Assembly: GCA_029532625.1 (NCBI GenBank)
Contig: JARFXM010000003.1
Span: 4,464,001 to 4,528,000, forward strand
Reading direction: 5' to 3'
DNA: 64,000 nucleotides
Origin: Lomentospora prolificans
Taxonomy: Eukaryota > Ascomycota > Sordariomycetes > Microascales > Microascaceae
Made by a program: the position numbers and the translations under genes. Below the pieces are notes generated by a model. The model did not search any database, had not been told where the DNA came from, and was given only the letters and a program-made list of their open reading frames with translations. This document shows, in pieces, positions 47,450-58,902 of the stretch; the stretch's first letter is position 1; each line of letters opens with the position of its first letter.

Positions 47450-48904
47450 TTTGAGGGCTTCCACAAGTAGTTCGAAGGATTACATGTATAGTTTGCATTT
47501 CCTTTGAAATTATCGAGGCGGCATAGTGCAAGCCTTTTAATCTATAATGATATCTCGACCTAACCTGCTCTTCGGTACTTGGCGATTGGTAATTCGGAAA
47601 TCCCGCATGGCATCTTCCACCACCACCATGAGTCCCCGCTATTATACGAAATCTACTCCTACTGCGCGCAACACCTGCGTGCCGCGTGAGATTCGTGCTC
47701 GGCCGCTCACCTTAAAGCGATGCTCGAGGGGCGCCTGCGGATGCATCCTCGGCCGCAGAGAGCCTGCGCTCTCAGGTCGACGTTGTATTCAATGCAAGAG
47801 GGTGAGTAATTCCCCCGCGGCGCTTTGCCTACGATTGGAAATTAGCCAGGGACCGAGTCGGCAATTGTAGGGAGAGGGGCAAGACCAATCCGAGAGAGTA
47901 GGGGCTTAGAGGATTATGTCAGATTGGCGAGATTAATGTCGAGTATTTGAGATTGGGCGCGCGCCTGGTATAGAATCCTTCAGAGAGGAGGCTTTGCCGT
48001 CCTGGTGAGGTTTACTTTTGGTTGGAGAAGAGCCGAGGGAGGTGGCGGTTTCTCTGTTGCGTCCGTCCACCTTCATCTTGTCTTGCCTGCGACTACCGGT
48101 AAGGCTAGAGCGCCTTGAAAAGGTAATAATAGATCAGACGCGAATGCTTCTGAGACACTTTAGCGTTCGGCCGCCAGCTCTGTGTTCCTTCCCGATCCCT
48201 GGAATCCTCTTCAGTAACCTGATGGGGCTGTAATACAAGTTGCCATCATTGGTGCCTGGCGTCTCAAGCCCCGCCCTGGGCGAGAAGACACGAGAGAGAA
48301 GAAGCCAGCCAAAAATATCCAAGATTGTTGTGTCAATGGAACTTGCCATCGCTAGAACAAGCCGTCTGGAGAAATACGATTCCAGGCCACACCTCTCGTC
48401 TCGGAATCGCCGACTGTCGACGCATCACCCACCACATCAGCTGCGAGGACCCGAATCGTCACACATTTTGCCCCACTTCAAGCAACTTGGCTGACGACGT
48501 CACTGCTGGCGCTGGGCCGGCTTCCGAGTTAAGGCCAATCTCAAGGGAAATCGCGCTTGACTTCGCAGGGCCTTGGGGAGCTGAGCTGGCCAAGCTCGAC
48601 TTGAGCCTGTCATTGGCTTGGCTGACCCCTCACATCATCTTCGGAAGCCAGGCAAGTGCAGAAACATCACACCAAGGCTGGTGCGGGGTATTATGTTGGC
48701 TCCCTCGAAATCCCATGGTGCTACCTCGTAGCCATGAGACATCAACTGCGATTGAAGCCATCTTGCATGTACATTTAAATTCCTCTCTTGACTGGTTGCA
48801 AATTGGAGCTTGGTCTGCAAATTCCAATCCTTCCCAACGCAGAAGATACAATCCACAAGAAATTTCTGCTACAATTTGAGAAATAATCACGATATCCTCT
48901 CGAC
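47450..48904. other. Divergent intergenic region
   Basis: Between the amidohydrolase (-) and the phospholipase C (+), so it should hold both promoters. Open frames here lack coding character. Confidence 0.6.
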
Positions 48905-50686
48905 ATGTCGGAAGCACAGAACCTTGCCAACCGCCTCGGCGGCATGAACCCATTTTCAAAGGGAAGAAAACGCCGTGACGAAGACGATGCCGGCGACGAG
49001 ATGGATCTCAACGCCGTCGCCGGCGGTGGCCATTCCGTACGCGTTATTGATGCGAAGAAGAACTCTCTCCGCGTCAGTAATTCTCTAAAGTCTTTCCTTG
49101 TCAAGGAAAAAGTCCTCGCCGAGCACGATGCTGGTTTTGATTCCGCGGAGCACACGCCGGCCCTTGCGTCGCTTCTTACCAAATCTCATATCCGCGTTCC
49201 TCCTTCGGTGGTGGACCGATCTTTCACCCTGCAGGATTACTTTGTCAGCTCCAGCCACAATACCTACCTGGTGGCTCATCAGCTTTATGGTGCATCCAAC
49301 GTCGACGCCTACAGGGTTGCGCTCCGGGCGGGCTCGCGATGCGTGGAGATCGACGCCTGGGATAATGACAATAACAAGGAAGAGCCCAAAGTTACCCATG
49401 GCTTTACCCTCGTATCCAATATCCCATTCCGTACCGTTTGCGAGGCCATACGCGACGTCGTGGATGAGGAAATTTCCGAGGCTGCCAAGACAGGGAGCCC
49501 TAGTCCCACACCCATTCTCATCTCGTTGGAGAACCACTGCGATGCCCATGGCCAAAAGAGGCTCGTCGAAATTTTGAATGAGACCCTCGGTCATCGACTG
49601 TTGAGAGCCCCTATCCAAAAAGACAACGAAGGCCTTGATTACGACGCCACCAAGCACGTCCGCTTGAGTGATCTGGGATGCCAGGTTGTTGTCATCGTGG
49701 AGCATCACCTCCAAGATGAAGCTCCCGATAGTGGCTCATCAAGCTCTAGTGATAGCAGCAGCGACAGCTCCGGTGATGAGGAAGATAAGAAAGCTCGTGA
49801 AGAGTACAAGAAGAAGAAGAAGAAGAAGAAGTCGACTGGTTCCGGGGTCATAATTCCAGAACTTGAGGCACTTGGCGTCTATGCCCAATCTGTTAAACCC
49901 GGGAACAACTCATGGTTTGACCCTGGCGAGCTGATCAACGCTCCTCACCACCATCTTGTCAATGTTTCCGAGTCTAGCCTCCGACAGCACCTGCCAGCCA
50001 ATAAGGCCAAAATCGCACAGCACAACTCCAAGCATCTGATGCGTGTCTTCCCCAAGGGCACTCGCATTTCATCTAACAACCTCCAGCCCGTTCCATTTTG
50101 GGGCATTGGTGCGCAGATCTGTGCCATGAACTGGCAGCGTTTTGATGCCAGCATGCAAATCAATGAGGCTCTCTTCAGCGGCACCGAAGGCTACGTGTTG
50201 AAGCCAGCCGGTATCCGTGCAGGTGGCAGTGGCCTCGTGACAACTGGCCGGAAGAAGAAGCTTAAGCTACACGCAGCGGGTGCCACTGATGTCCCAAGCC
50301 CCGGTACGAATGACCCTAAGGACTTGCGGCCCTATCTCACATGCGTACTTGTGCACCCGGACGACCTGAAGAATGAACCTCCCAAGCAAAAGACATCTCC
50401 CTACAAACAGCGCAAGCTGGATTTCTTGAGGAGAGGGGATAACCCACCACCGACAGAACCCATCTGGGATGAGGTTCTGGAGTGGGAGTACGAAGATAGT
50501 GAGCTAGTATTCCTGAGAATGCTGGTCAAGAGTGACGAAAGCTTCGCCAAGAATCCTATCCTGGGAGTTGCGGCTGTTAGGTTGTTGTATCTGGTGCCAG
50601 GATGGAACTTTATCGAACTGCTGGATTTGAAGGGCAGAGAGACCAAGTGTAGCATACTGGTCAAGTTCGATATTGAGGACGCTTAA
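48905..50686 (+). CDS. Phosphoinositide-specific phospholipase C (delta-like)
   Basis: Cleaves PIP2 to diacylglycerol and IP3 at the membrane, feeding calcium signalling. 593 residues, no introns. After about 100 N-terminal residues without an evident PH or EF-hand domain comes the PI-PLC X box: SSSHNTYL with catalytic His118, CVEIDAWD with Glu148 and Asp150, THGFTL with the second catalytic His165, and ISLENHCD with Glu209. These match the catalytic and calcium-binding set known from mammalian PLC-delta. A Ser/Asp-rich and poly-Lys linker (about 275-312) separates X from the Y box (LGVYAQSVKP, HLMRVFPKGTRISSNNLQP, GAQICAMNWQ, GTEGYVLKPAG). A C2 domain follows to the end (ILGVAAVRLLYLVPGWNFIEL). 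The start ATG has no in-frame competitor nearby. Confidence 0.97.
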   Translation: MSEAQNLANRLGGMNPFSKGRKRRDEDDAGDEMDLNAVAGGGHSVRVIDAKKNSLRVSNSLKSFLVKEKVLAEHDAGFDSAEHTPALASLLTKSHIRVPPSVVDRSFTLQDYFVSSSHNTYLVAHQLYGASNVDAYRVALRAGSRCVEIDAWDNDNNKEEPKVTHGFTLVSNIPFRTVCEAIRDVVDEEISEAAKTGSPSPTPILISLENHCDAHGQKRLVEILNETLGHRLLRAPIQKDNEGLDYDATKHVRLSDLGCQVVVIVEHHLQDEAPDSGSSSSSDSSSDSSGDEEDKKAREEYKKKKKKKKSTGSGVIIPELEALGVYAQSVKPGNNSWFDPGELINAPHHHLVNVSESSLRQHLPANKAKIAQHNSKHLMRVFPKGTRISSNNLQPVPFWGIGAQICAMNWQRFDASMQINEALFSGTEGYVLKPAGIRAGGSGLVTTGRKKKLKLHAAGATDVPSPGTNDPKDLRPYLTCVLVHPDDLKNEPPKQKTSPYKQRKLDFLRRGDNPPPTEPIWDEVLEWEYEDSELVFLRMLVKSDESFAKNPILGVAAVRLLYLVPGWNFIELLDLKGRETKCSILVKFDIEDA

Positions 50687-51890
50687 TGATCGAGTGAAGG
50701 ATCAGACGGGACTTTTTCCACCACTTGGCGTTTGGGTGGCTTGAGTGTGCGTAGCATCATGTAAGGTTGGGGGGCACTTGTTCCTGCATGCGGCCCAATA
50801 TTTGGTTGGGTTTCTATTTTTTCGGTTGAAAGAGGAATCCAAGTTAGGTATCGAGCCTATATTGCATTGGAGATCAATAATCTGTTGCGGCGTGTGGAAT
50901 AATATGCAATTCTGCGATAATCGGGCATATGATGATACTCCAAAGCCTTGGAAAAGTGGCCCAAGACCGATGACGGCTGGAGCTTCGCACCTCCTGACAG
51001 TTGAAACGAAACAAAGTCGCTCGAATGCAATTGGGGGGATTAATATACAGACCGGCAAACTAGCTCACGATATTATATTAAGCCCAATTAAGTAGGTCTA
51101 GTTGCATATCAATGGAGTAAGGTTACAACTCGAGACGCTGATGAGTGATGATGAAAGCAATTTGGAGAGTCAATGCGCTAGTCCAAAGGCCACTGAGTAC
51201 TACGAGCGCTTCCAGGGACAGGGATCGAGGAATTACTCGCCGGCGAAACCGCTCGTTACTGGCATAATACATTTGTTCTGTGGGAGGCCTGAAACGCCAA
51301 TTTAAATCTATTCAAGAGCCTGCCGGAATTCCGCGGAGCATTCCTTGATAGCGAAGGCAACAGGCAGGAACAACATTGTGATGGCCGCGATCCGAGCAAG
51401 GCAAAAAAGGTACCTGGGGAAACGGCCCTTTGGTATGGATTCTTTCCCATCGGACAGTGTTGCGCCGCCCTTGTTTATTCCAGTCACCAATCGTAACTGC
51501 TCCCGCATTTCGTCCCGCTCGTCGTGTCCCGCTCCACTGCCCTTTCCGGGAATACGGCTCCGGGAAATGGGACGGTTCCTTGATGATGTTCTGTTGCGAA
51601 CGCGGGAAAATGGTGGCACCCTCCCCCATTGAAGACTCTTTGGAGGTTAATACCGATTTACCGATGGAAGCGAATTACTCCTGCCAGGTCCGGATACTAT
51701 GGTAGTAGCGGGACAAGGGAAAAAGAAATTAGGGGCAAAGCTTGTCTTATAATAAGTTGGGGAAGCTCCCCCGACGTCTTGGTACTACCCACCACCTCCT
51801 CCGCAGGCCTCTGTACACTCTTTAGTCCTTCCAGAAAGTACCGGGTCCTGTTTGATCCTTATTTTCGTTCGATTGAAGTAAATATTCACC
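50687..51890. other. Intergenic region with GH5 promoter
   Basis: No gene seen. A TATAAT-like element at about 51,749-51,754 lies 137 bases before the GH5 ATG and may be its TATA element. Confidence 0.5.
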
Positions 51891-53146
51891 ATGAAGGTCG
51901 CTGCAATTCTCTCCGCGCTCGCCACGGTGGCCTCCGGCGAGATCCTCTTCGCCGGTGTTGCCGAGTCCAGCGGCGAGTTCGGTCTCTGGAGTGCGGATGC
52001 TACTCCCGGTACTGGTCTTCCTGGTACTTTTGGAAAGGAATACGCTTTCATTGACGAGAAGGCTGTGGACGTCTTCGTTGACGAGCACAAGGTGAGTCGT
52101 GCTTAATCAGACTGGGCGGTTTGGAGCTAAGAAATATGCAGGTCAACCTTTTCCGAGTTGCCTTTGCTTTGGAGCGCATGTGCCCTCTTGAGACTGGTCT
52201 TGGTGCCACGTTCGACGAGGAGCATTTTGGCCACTACAAGGATGCCATTGACTACATTACCGTCACCAAGGGCGCATGTAAGTCCCCGAGTATACCCCTG
52301 TTCGCTGGTCAAATCACGCTTCTAATCTATCTTGTGCAAGATGCCATCCTTGATCCCCACAACTACATGCGCTACAATGACCCCTCTCAGCAGCCCATGA
52401 CCGGTAGCGTTATTGGTAACACCACGGACGAGACTGCCGCCACCACCGAGCAGTTTGCAGAGTTCTGGGGCGAGCTTGCGGGCCGTTTCAAGGACAACGA
52501 AAAGGTCATGTTCGGCATCATGAACGAGCCTCACGATATGCCAACAAAGCTCGTATTCGACAACAACCAGGCCGCTGTTGATGCCATCCGCGCCGCCGGT
52601 GCCAAGAACCTCATCCTCGTTCCCGGCAACCAGTGGACTGGCGGCCACAGCTGGACCGAGAACTGGGGCGGCGACCTCCTTCCCAACTCCGACTTCATGC
52701 AAAAGATCAGCGACCCCGAGAACAACTTTGTCCTCGATGTTCACGAGTACCTGGACGAGGACTACTCCGGCACCCATACCGAATGTGTCAATGGCTTCCC
52801 TGACCACTTGGCTGACCTTACTGCTTGGCTCAAGGAGAATAACCTCAAGGCCATGATTACCGAGTTTGGAGGCTCCAACACCACCGCTTGCGAGAACCTC
52901 CTGGGCGAGGCCCTCGATTACATGGCGGATAACGACGTCTTCGTCGGCTGGACTGCGTGGGCCGCCGGTCCTTTCTGGGGCCCCAACTCTCCCTGCTGTA
53001 CCGACTCGAAGCAGCTTGGAAGCCTGGAGCCGGGCAGTTCTGCTGCCGGTGGCGGTCCTAGCTTGTACGAGACTATCTGGAAGAAGGTGTTTGTGCCCCG
53101 TATCCCCGAGAATCTTCAGTGGGAGGGCCCTGCGGTTATCAACTAA
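51891..53146 (+). CDS. Secreted GH5 endo-beta-1,4-glucanase
   Basis: A glycoside hydrolase family 5 cellulase cutting internal beta-1,4 bonds of cellulose. Exons 51,891-52,091, 52,142-52,277 and 52,341-53,146 give 380 residues; the introns are 50 and 63 bases and junctions keep frame. A signal peptide (MKVAAILSALATVASG) is followed directly by the catalytic domain, with no cellulose-binding module. Marks: NLFRVAFALERMCP, LDPHNYMRYND with the conserved His-Asn, the acid/base Glu175 in MFGIMNEPHD, NQWTGGHSW, LDVHEYLDED, and the nucleophile Glu287 in MITEFGGS, then GWTAWAAGPFWG. Skipping intron 2 would insert an unrelated run in front of DPHNY, which supports the splice. Regulation by plant-wall sugars is typical of the family but I did not verify binding sites. 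Confidence 0.96.
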
Positions 53147-53514
53147 GACGAGAATATGTAAGGGATGAGCGGTCATGTTACATTGTATGGTTCCCTTGTA
53201 GATATATATTCATAAACATAGCTTGTTAGGATAGTAAGAAGTGCTATTTTAAAACATGACCCATGGTGGATGGCTTGTGGGATACATAGGCATGTTGGGG
53301 AAATATACCAAGGAAATGAATGGATGGCTTTCAAAACGCCGCCATGAATTGAGCAGCCTTATACCGTACAGCGAAGAACGCCAAGGCCAGCGCTACTGAG
53401 TGACTGTTAATGGGAAAACGCTCCTAGGACATCGAAACAGGAAGCTAGGAAGAGATAACAAGAGCGCAACGTTTGACAAAGTATATCAAATGCCTGGCCA
53501 ACGGCATATTGATA
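53147..53514. other. Convergent 3' region
   Basis: Lies between the 3' ends of the GH5 gene (+) and the zinc-finger gene (-). Presumably two untranslated tails; nothing else seen. Confidence 0.6.
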
Positions 53515-54436
53515 TCATGACTTCTTTCCTCCTTTACAGACCGACTTGTGGTTCTTAAGGAAGTCCGGTCGCTGGAATTCCGTCCCACAGGCTTTACAAC
53601 GTGTTGCGGGGTCCGTGAGCCCGCGGTTCTTTGCCGCAGTACGATGGGAACTCCACATGTGACGCTCCATATCCTTCTTGCTGCCAAAGCGCTTTTCGCA
53701 CCCGATTGTCTCGGCCTCTAGACAAAGGAAGGGCTTGATGTGTCGATCAAGGTGCTTCCTGGAGTAAGAGTAGGTCAGCACGAGCTTTGTTTGGTAGACG
53801 TGCGAGAGAGGCGACTCTTATTACCTTAGCTGGCTTTGTCGAGCAAAACTTGTCGCGCACGTCGTACAGGAGTAAGGCTTTTCTGAGGAAGCTTGAGCGT
53901 TGCCTTGGGAAGACGGGGGGCTCGCTGCCTCTTGACCTTGATCCTCAGCGTATGGACCATAACCATCATAACCATCATAATCATCATAGTCATGGACATT
54001 GCCGTCCTCAACCTGCTTCTCAGGTGTTAGCTCGGCGTTCGACGTCATGATGGGGTCGTGATATTTAGAAAAACCAGAGAAAGAAACAAAGTAGAAAAAT
54101 CTTGCAAGTGTAGGGGTTGCAAGTTTGGAAGGAGACACCTAGCTCTACCCATATACGGGGCAGTCGGTGCCTATATAGGCAAGAGGAGGGTAGCACGGGA
54201 GAAGAGGGGGATGGTTGGCCTTTGGCATAAGGGCACGGAAATAAGATGTGCTGAGAAAAGAGACTTTTTAGGGCCTGGGCCAAGGGTGCGCGCGGTCTTA
54301 CCTCTTCAGTAGCCGGCTGATGCTGGTAGTATTCGGCTGTTACCCTTGCCTCAAAGGGCTGCTCCGAGTAGTCGTCGTCCTGAGGGGTATCGCCCCAGAA
54401 CGCATCCGTTCCGTAGTCTGTGAATTGTCGAGGCAT
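53515..54436 (-). CDS. C2H2 zinc-finger protein
   Basis: A small protein with three zinc-finger-like units, probably a DNA-binding regulator in the nucleus. My model on the minus strand is 54,436-54,302, 54,012-53,825 and 53,758-53,515 (188 residues). Intron 1 is long (289 bases), with GTAAGA and a GCTAAC branch followed by CAG; intron 2 is 66 bases and its splice completes the first finger. The N-terminal half is acidic with D/Y/G repeats and could activate transcription. Fingers: YSCTTCATSFARQSQLRKHL with His-x3-His, then CLEAETIGCEKRFGSKKDME with His-x4-His, and CKACGTEFQRPDFLKNHKSVC ending in Cys. A shorter form starting at the ATG at about 54,048, inside intron 1, is an alternative; I cannot decide which is used. 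Confidence 0.8.
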
Positions 54437-56126
54437 GACGAGGTCCTTGGTATGTACCAAGTGCAGAAAGACGACTTAATGAGCAATGCACCCTGCAAAG
54501 TCTGCATGTGAGCTTAAGGACTGGCGCCACTGTCGAGAAAGCAAAGACATTGGGGCTACGTACGCAAATGATGAGAGGGAACAGGGATAAGCCGTTGTGT
54601 GTGGCACTCTCTGCACACCGGGATATCAGATCTCATTTTATGATTCCGTCTGCTGTCGGCAGCAGAGCCCCAACGCAGAATAAGAGTAGGGAAGTCGGAC
54701 GAGATAGTAACAGACGAGCTTTATACTTACAAGAATCTAGTGAGAAGGGGTAAAAGAGTAATAAACTTGCCAACCTGAATTGACAAGAGAGCATGAAACT
54801 GAGAAGCCTTGCGTTTCGAGTCTGGATCTGTCTAGGAGCTTGAAGGCGATGAGAGGTCGACATGATGAACTCGAGAGAGCTCTCGCGCCTTTTGTATTGG
54901 CGAAAAGAGCCCCAGAAGGAGGCTGAACTCGACAAGAGGACTCACAGAGAGGACTTCGTGCAGCCTCCAGTGCTCATTAGCTTTCCGGAAAAGGCGAAAT
55001 GCACAGCGTGAGGCCTTGTAGAGAGCCCCAGCTTGTGGCGGAGGCCCTCGAGATTGCGTTTCATGCCAGCAAGGCAGCCGCCTCGCCTCTGAAGCTTGGA
55101 AAGAGCCATCGTGAAGTCATCAAGATGCCATCCATGACGACTCTACGGTGTCTAGGTCGCATGTTTGGCCGCTTGGGGAGACATTAGTCCGCCTCGTTCT
55201 GTAGCGCAATAGATGGTAAAGTAGCCGTCTTGCATATATTCGCTGACGGGCTCACCGGGGATGCCTGGGAAAACCGAGGGGCCTCGTCCGGCCGGTGGTG
55301 TCGGTTACTGGGTGCTGAGAAAGATGTGGGTGGGCGCATTCAGGAAAAGGGCAGGAGAGGTTGGCCTGTCGCAGATAAATGTGGCAGAGCAGGTGAACAA
55401 AAAGCCGGTGAGTATCTAGCAACACATCAACTCATGCCACGTCATTAAAATTTCATCACTAAGTGGCATTGAGAAAGAGGCCAAGCGTGCCTCTTCATCA
55501 CTTTAGTGCAAAGCTGTGGGCATCTTTTCGTCTCTTGAGTCCGCGATACATGCGGCGCAGAGTCCGCATAGATGGCTTGTTCTAATAGCACGTTTTACTT
55601 GACATGCACCAAGAGGACTATGCAACCAATATACAGCAGATTGCTATGCTTTTTCTGAGCTCGAGTCCTTATCTGGAGGCGTCGGTCGCATGTTAGTTCA
55701 GTCGTTTCGACTCGCGGCTGTCGCCAGAGCGCGTACGCCAAAGAGATGATGCGCCAATTCGACAGGATAAATTGGACAATGCGCGAGAATGCAATGTCAC
55801 AATTCGGCGAACTGATTCGTAGTAGGTTCTAGAACCATCCGATCCCAATCCGGGTAGCGGGTATGCCCTGCCCAATTGCACCCACACACACCTGGCTCCT
55901 GCAGCTGGTTCGTCTTGTTGGACTTGGAGGGGTGGGCGGGCGATCTGGTTTACCTTGCATGCCTCCGAATCTGAGTGAGAATGTGGCTGTGATGATTTGA
56001 GTCAGTTTATGAACCAACGTGAAATTCGAGGTGGATTTTTGAAGTTTACGAATTGGGCCTTGGGCCTTGTCGCGTCACGAGCTGAGACTCACGGCGGATG
56101 GCAATCGCGAAGGTGAATAGTACCTT
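54437..56126. other. Intergenic region
   Basis: No supported gene. The left end is upstream of the zinc-finger gene; the right end is downstream of the phosphoesterase. Frames here are short and without family. Confidence 0.55.
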
Positions 56127-57041
56127 CTATTGGGCATCTATGATTGCATGTATAGTCTTGCTTGGGTTGAATCTATGGTCTAAGCCTTCTTCTTTGCCAT
56201 TCACCTCTGAATCCTTTCCAGGGAAGACGTATCCTCGTTGGTTGCTGACGACTTTCACCGCTGCTTTTGTGAACTCTGTCGAGTAGTGCGTGTGTCCATA
56301 TATCCAATGGGTCACGGGATACCAAGCCCCTGACTCCAATATATCGGTTGCGAACGCCGATGTCCAGGGATTGGCGACTTGTTCGGGGCGGGACGTTTTC
56401 AGAATCGAGGGAGCGTGATGGGTAACCACGACTACTATTTTCTCGACACCCTTCTCCTTGCTTGCCTCGCTCCTGAGATTATCAATCTCTGCCTTGAGCC
56501 ATCTGAGATCCTCCTCGTGAGTTTCGTTATGCTTTTCCACGGTCCAATTGTGAATCCTCTTAAAATCCTTGACTCTAATACGGACCGCTTCCATATGGTT
56601 CTCTGGGACCTGCGACCACATTGTACAGCCGAGGATAACTATGTTTCCGTTTGAAATATTGAACCTCTTGCGGTGAAGGAGATGCATCTTTCCTTTCAGG
56701 CGTGGTTCCTTTTCAAGTCTCTTCGCGAGGGCTATCGCTGACTTGTACTCGAGCCCGTAAAACTCGTGGTTACCAAGGACTAAGAACACGAGCTCAAAAC
56801 GGGCTGTTTGACGGGAAAGGAACTCCAAGTAGTCTTCGTACCCTAAAAGACAGCCTATATCTCCTGCGAGGATAAGGTAAGGCGCCATGACTGGGAAGTC
56901 AAACGTCGTGTATTGCCAGCCTAGCTCGAGATGGAGGTCGGACATGTACTGGAATGTGGCCGTGAACTTGGTGGATGACGCCTCGATAGGCTTATTTTTC
57001 ATTCCTGGTGTGGACTTCAACTTCGAAAGAAAGGCCGTCAT
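56127..57041 (-). CDS. Calcineurin-like metallophosphoesterase
   Basis: A 304-residue two-metal phosphoesterase. All five core motifs are present and in order: Asp35 and His37 in SDLHLE, Asp61 in GDIG, Asn91 and His92 in GNHEF, His208/His209 in THHAPS, and His250 and His252 in GHTH. No signal peptide or membrane helix, so probably cytosolic. The family covers phosphatases, nucleases and cyclic-nucleotide or dinucleotide hydrolases; the short single-domain layout does not allow a substrate to be named. One exon; the ATG at 57,041 precedes a short leader before the core. Confidence 0.93.
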   Translation of the reverse strand: MTAFLSKLKSTPGMKNKPIEASSTKFTATFQYMSDLHLELGWQYTTFDFPVMAPYLILAGDIGCLLGYEDYLEFLSRQTARFELVFLVLGNHEFYGLEYKSAIALAKRLEKEPRLKGKMHLLHRKRFNISNGNIVILGCTMWSQVPENHMEAVRIRVKDFKRIHNWTVEKHNETHEEDLRWLKAEIDNLRSEASKEKGVEKIVVVVTHHAPSILKTSRPEQVANPWTSAFATDILESGAWYPVTHWIYGHTHYSTEFTKAAVKVVSNQRGYVFPGKDSEVNGKEEGLDHRFNPSKTIHAIIDAQ

Positions 57042-57499
57042 ATTAGCGGTATATCAGGGTATGCGGATGGTTGAGTTTATCGAAGGTGAGGAAATATTGA
57101 GTGAGGAGGAGACCGGAAATTTCAGGGCCTGTCGAGCACCACTATTAGCCCACGAGCAAACGGCAATATTGATGCATGGCATCACACATTTGACATGCAT
57201 TCATACAATGCATCTGTCAATGGCATGCATTCGATATGTCGAGGCATCGGGATGGGGAGCAGTGGCAGCAACTGCCAATAAGTGGCACATTGATGCTATG
57301 GCACTACGAAGTACAATGTACCATGATCATGGGGTGGTAATACCAGGATACAATATATCTCCCTCTCACAACCTGAACTATTACTTTTATAATATTTGAT
57401 ATCTGGCTTCATCAATTACAGTAAACTTAGACTGATGACATGGCTGCCATTTGGAAGGTATTTAACGAGGTGATATTATCACAAATACTCATTCCTTTT
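57042..57499. other. Upstream region of the phosphoesterase
   Basis: AT-rich with several ATGCAT-like palindromic hexamers (around 57,170-57,230). No gene. Confidence 0.5.
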
Positions 57500-58640
57500 A
57501 CTTTTCTATTGCTGTTCACCGCTTAAGAGGCTGCTTGTGCATGTCGAGGTACAGCCTATACACACGCACATTACCACCACCCTTGACGATCTCATCGATT
57601 TCAGCGTTAGAGAGATACCCGCCCGTTCCGTAGATCTACCGGGACGAGCCTCTGAGTCCGTTCGGGACCCAGTATATATGCACTCGACGCTGTCGCAGCC
57701 AGGCGTAGGCATGTGGAAGCTTCTCCCATAGCTGCTGACACCGACAATGATTTTATCAGAGGGAACACCTACTTTCGTGATCGTGCTCTGTACGTATAAC
57801 GCCTCGCGTTAGTAGGTGTATGCGAGGTGATCGGATGGGCGTAGTATCACACAAACTCACCAGGGCGTTGAGTGTTTCGGTATGGTTGACATGGCTGGGC
57901 AGACAATTTCCAGTCGAACATCCAGGAGTGCTCCAACGATTCTGGCATCCCACTGACCGTGTAAATCGTATGTCATCTAGACTATATAATCCACGACTCG
58001 CCCGATCTTGCCAATCGTGAATTGTTTCAGATACCAATAGGATGCGGGGGCAGCAATAGATACAGTCTTATTTCCGAGTTTGCCCTTGAGCAGCCATAGA
58101 AAATCGAGATAGTAGTTTGCTTCCAACTTTTCGCCCGGATCATCTGGAATAATGTCTGGTGCCTGTGGGAGTTGGTTAATACGGGAAGCTCGCGCCAATG
58201 AGACGATGCACCACAGACAAACGTAGGCACAGACATGAGCGCAATACTTACAGCTGGATATTCCCAATCGATATCCACTCCATCTAAACCGTTGTCATTC
58301 ACGAAGTTAGCGATGTTGCTCGCCAATGTTTCGGCGTGTTCTGGGTTTGTTCCCCTTCTCAGGGTTTTGTAAGATGCAGGCTCAGTTGAAAATGCCCAAC
58401 CTCCCGTTTGTGACCTCGATGAATTGCTCGAACTGAAACCTGAGGTGGGTGTGAAAGCAGCCAACCCTGAAACTATGCGCCCGGTCATAACCTCGGCCCT
58501 TCTCCAGTATGCGAAAGCCCTAACATTGCCGCCAACGCCCATGGCTCGTAGTATGCCACTGCGTGTCATCTCGGTAAAAATGCCTGTGCCGCGTCGTGTC
58601 TTGGGTTGTTTCGTAGAGTCATGCAATATGCTACACAAGA
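57500..58640 (-). pseudogene. Decayed GH18 chitinase (subgroup C / killer-toxin-like type)
   Basis: Remnant of a glycoside hydrolase 18 chitinase on the minus strand. The piece at about 58,420-58,250 carries GGWAFSTEP and the intact catalytic DxxDxDxE motif in LDGVDIDWEYP. An intron at 58,251-58,163 (GTAAGT...CACAG) then leads to APDIIPDDPG and VSIAAPASYWYLKQF. An in-frame TAG (57,979-57,977) interrupts the next conserved block, right before MTYDLHGQWD. A one-base shift near 57,941-57,948 moves the following block (STPGCSTGNCLPSHVN) to another frame. A second intron at 57,860-57,788 is still well formed and leads to IIVGVSSYGRSFHM. Another shift lies near 57,620-57,632, after which the family's C-terminal part is missing. 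The N-terminal part is also scrambled. The order of blocks matches chitinases of the large killer-toxin-like subgroup. Retained introns show it is a decayed resident gene, not a processed copy. Confidence 0.88.
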
Positions 58641-58902
58641 CATGACGAGAGCACCAACCAACATATTTAGTTACAAGCTCTGATCCTTCTCATCTACCAT
58701 ATCGCTAGGCGGGTATGTAATACGAGTACTTCCCATCTCAGTTGTACCACCATCGGAACATAACCGTGGCACCCATCATCACAGGCACCAAGTTCGCTCC
58801 CTGCATATCATCTCTCGCTAGCACACCCCCCGAGTTGCTCGTCTTGACGTCCTTCTCTACATCCGTCTTTGTAGTTTTATTTTTCAATTTCTTTCACACA
58901 TC
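58641..58902. promoter_or_regulatory. Shared upstream region of the chitinase relic and DUF7136 gene
   Basis: About 260 bases between the two divergent starts, C/T-rich toward the right. It probably once served as a bidirectional promoter; this is inference from layout. Confidence 0.4.

Noticed and set aside
52322..53176. A 284-codon frame antisense to the GH5 gene
   Set aside because: A shadow of the GH5 codons; the sense strand has catalytic motifs and spliced frame.
56887..57399. A plus-strand frame overlapping the phosphoesterase start
   Set aside because: Its first half is antisense to the phosphoesterase and the rest is AT-rich upstream sequence without motifs.
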